This document shows, piece by piece, positions 27,261-27,857 of a stretch of 27,857 nt of DNA (its first letter is position 1; every line of letters begins with the position of its first letter). The stretch covers positions 1 to 27,857 of the forward strand of contig JBBQFJ010000030.1 of NCBI GenBank assembly GCA_038321755.1. Reading direction: 5' to 3'. The notes below the pieces were generated by a model. The model was given only the letters and a program-made list of their open reading frames with translations. It ran no database searches and was not told the origin of the DNA. The stretch is from JALHSW01 sp038321755 (GTDB lineage Bacteria; Actinomycetota; Acidimicrobiia; IMCC26256; PALSA-555). Position numbers and translations under genes: made by a program.

Positions 27261-27857
27261 TCAGCCCGGCGCGCCGACCCGCACGAGGTTCGCGTACCCC
27301 GCGAGACCGACCGCCACGACCGCTCCGACCACGAGCACGAACGTGATCGACGTCGCCGCCGCGATGGGTCCGGCCAACAGGACCCCGACCGGCACGGTCC
27401 CGCCGAAGCCCATGATCCAGAGCGCCATCACCCGGCCGCGCACCGCGTCGTCGACGTGCTCCTGGAGCACGGTCGAGAGCGACGTGATCACCACGAAGTA
27501 CGCGTATCCGAGCAGCGGTGCGACCACGAACGCCGCTGCGGGTGAACGGACCAACGCGAACACCAGGAGCAGGAGGCCGAACGCGACGAGCGCGGGTCGG
27601 ATGAGTCGAGCCTTCGCGTAGCCTGCGAACCACGTCCCCACGCTGATCGCACCGATCGCGGCCCCGAGGCCGAAGATCGCGTAGAACGCTCCGTACTCCA
27701 CCGAGCGTGGCTGCATCGACAGGTTCTCTGCCGCGATCACCGGCATCAACCCGACGAAGGCCAACGAGAAGAGCGAGAGCACCACGAGCGTGATGAGCAC
27801 TCGACGGATCAGCGGATCGTTCCGAGCGACCTGGAACCCCTCGACGAGGCGCCGCCA
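27261..27857 (-). CDS. MFS exporter, C-terminal half (partial)
   Basis: The frame is open to the window edge, so the N-terminal half is missing. The 198 visible residues start WRRLVEGFQVARNDPLIRRVL, the conserved cytosolic linker before the second six-helix bundle in EntS/MFS_3-type major facilitator exporters, and continue with five to six hydrophobic helices (LITLVVLSLFSLAFVGLMPVI, AIFGLGAAIGAISVGTWFAG, RPALVAFGLLLLVFALV, VVAPLLGYAYFVVITSL, then MALWIMGFGGTVPVGVLLAGPIAAATSITFVLVVGAVVAV). HVDDAVRGRVMALW is the typical inter-helix motif (D..RGRV). Such proteins export small molecules or siderophores by proton antiport; the substrate is unknown. GTG 27800 is internal, not a start. Confidence 0.88.
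   Translation of the reverse strand, partial: WRRLVEGFQVARNDPLIRRVLITLVVLSLFSLAFVGLMPVIAAENLSMQPRSVEYGAFYAIFGLGAAIGAISVGTWFAGYAKARLIRPALVAFGLLLLVFALVRSPAAAFVVAPLLGYAYFVVITSLSTVLQEHVDDAVRGRVMALWIMGFGGTVPVGVLLAGPIAAATSITFVLVVGAVVAVGLAGYANLVRVGAPG

Noticed and set aside
1..27857. Search for transposases, integrases, attachment sites, tRNA or rRNA genes and toxin-antitoxin pairs
   Set aside because: No convincing instance was found by eye; composition looks even across the window, with no sign of recent transfer.

Overview
This is a gene-dense, very GC-rich stretch (roughly 70% G+C by eye) with 29 recognisable protein genes on both strands. I see no rRNA, tRNA, CRISPR, transposase or phage gene. 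High GC, many GTG starts, TANNNT -10 boxes placed for leaderless transcription, a Ku/LigD-polymerase pair, a PIG-V-type mannosyltransferase, an Rpf-like transglycosylase domain and many SDR, acyl-CoA dehydrogenase and PhyH genes all point to an actinobacterium. An uncultured or little-studied lineage such as Acidimicrobiia is my best guess, but that is inference. The window begins inside a substrate-binding-protein gene and ends inside an MFS gene. No gap between genes exceeds 300 bases.

Layout. 1-437: end of an ABC solute-binding protein. 574-4747: a polyamine-type ABC operon (ATPase, binding protein, two permeases), with a strong hairpin between the binding-protein and first permease genes. 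4744-6560: Ku (minus) and a stand-alone LigD polymerase-domain protein (plus), divergent across 20 bp; these are NHEJ functions. 6572-9568: a plus-strand run of an SDR, a zinc-metallohydrolase-like protein, a CDF cation transporter and a SnoaL/NTF2-like protein. 9581-10945: a gamma-carbonic-anhydrase-like protein and a PhyH dioxygenase, divergent from a 24-bp shared promoter. 10953-13840: an SDR divergent from an unusual 661-aa protein with an N-terminal XRE helix-turn-helix, a long low-complexity linker and a C-terminal lectin-like beta domain.

13848-18243 is a tight five-gene minus-strand unit: acyl-ACP thioesterase, polyprenyl-phosphate-mannose-synthase-like GT2, ChbG/YdjC deacetylase, PIG-V-like membrane mannosyltransferase and a methyltransferase. 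It looks like a small glycolipid or glycan pathway. 18261-20411 is a divergent MMPL/RND lipid-type exporter. 20419-22082 is an ArsC-acyl-CoA dehydrogenase pair. 22162-23289 is a diiron ferritin-like protein. 23286-24798 holds aat and a secreted His/Cys-containing protein of unknown function. 24949-25905 is a secreted coiled-coil/Rpf-like protein. 25927-27232 holds an SDR divergent from a DUF427 protein. 27261-27857 is an MFS exporter fragment.

The main non-coding signal is promoter architecture. Eight start codons have a TANNNT hexamer exactly 7 or 8 nt upstream, often TAGCCT. Three divergent junctions carry the 10-mer pattern ANNNTANNNT, which gives overlapping -10 boxes on both strands; two of them are the identical 10-mer. 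Two of the -10 boxes reuse the TAG stop codon of the preceding gene. Short 12-15 bp tandem repeats recur, twice running directly into a Shine-Dalgarno sequence.
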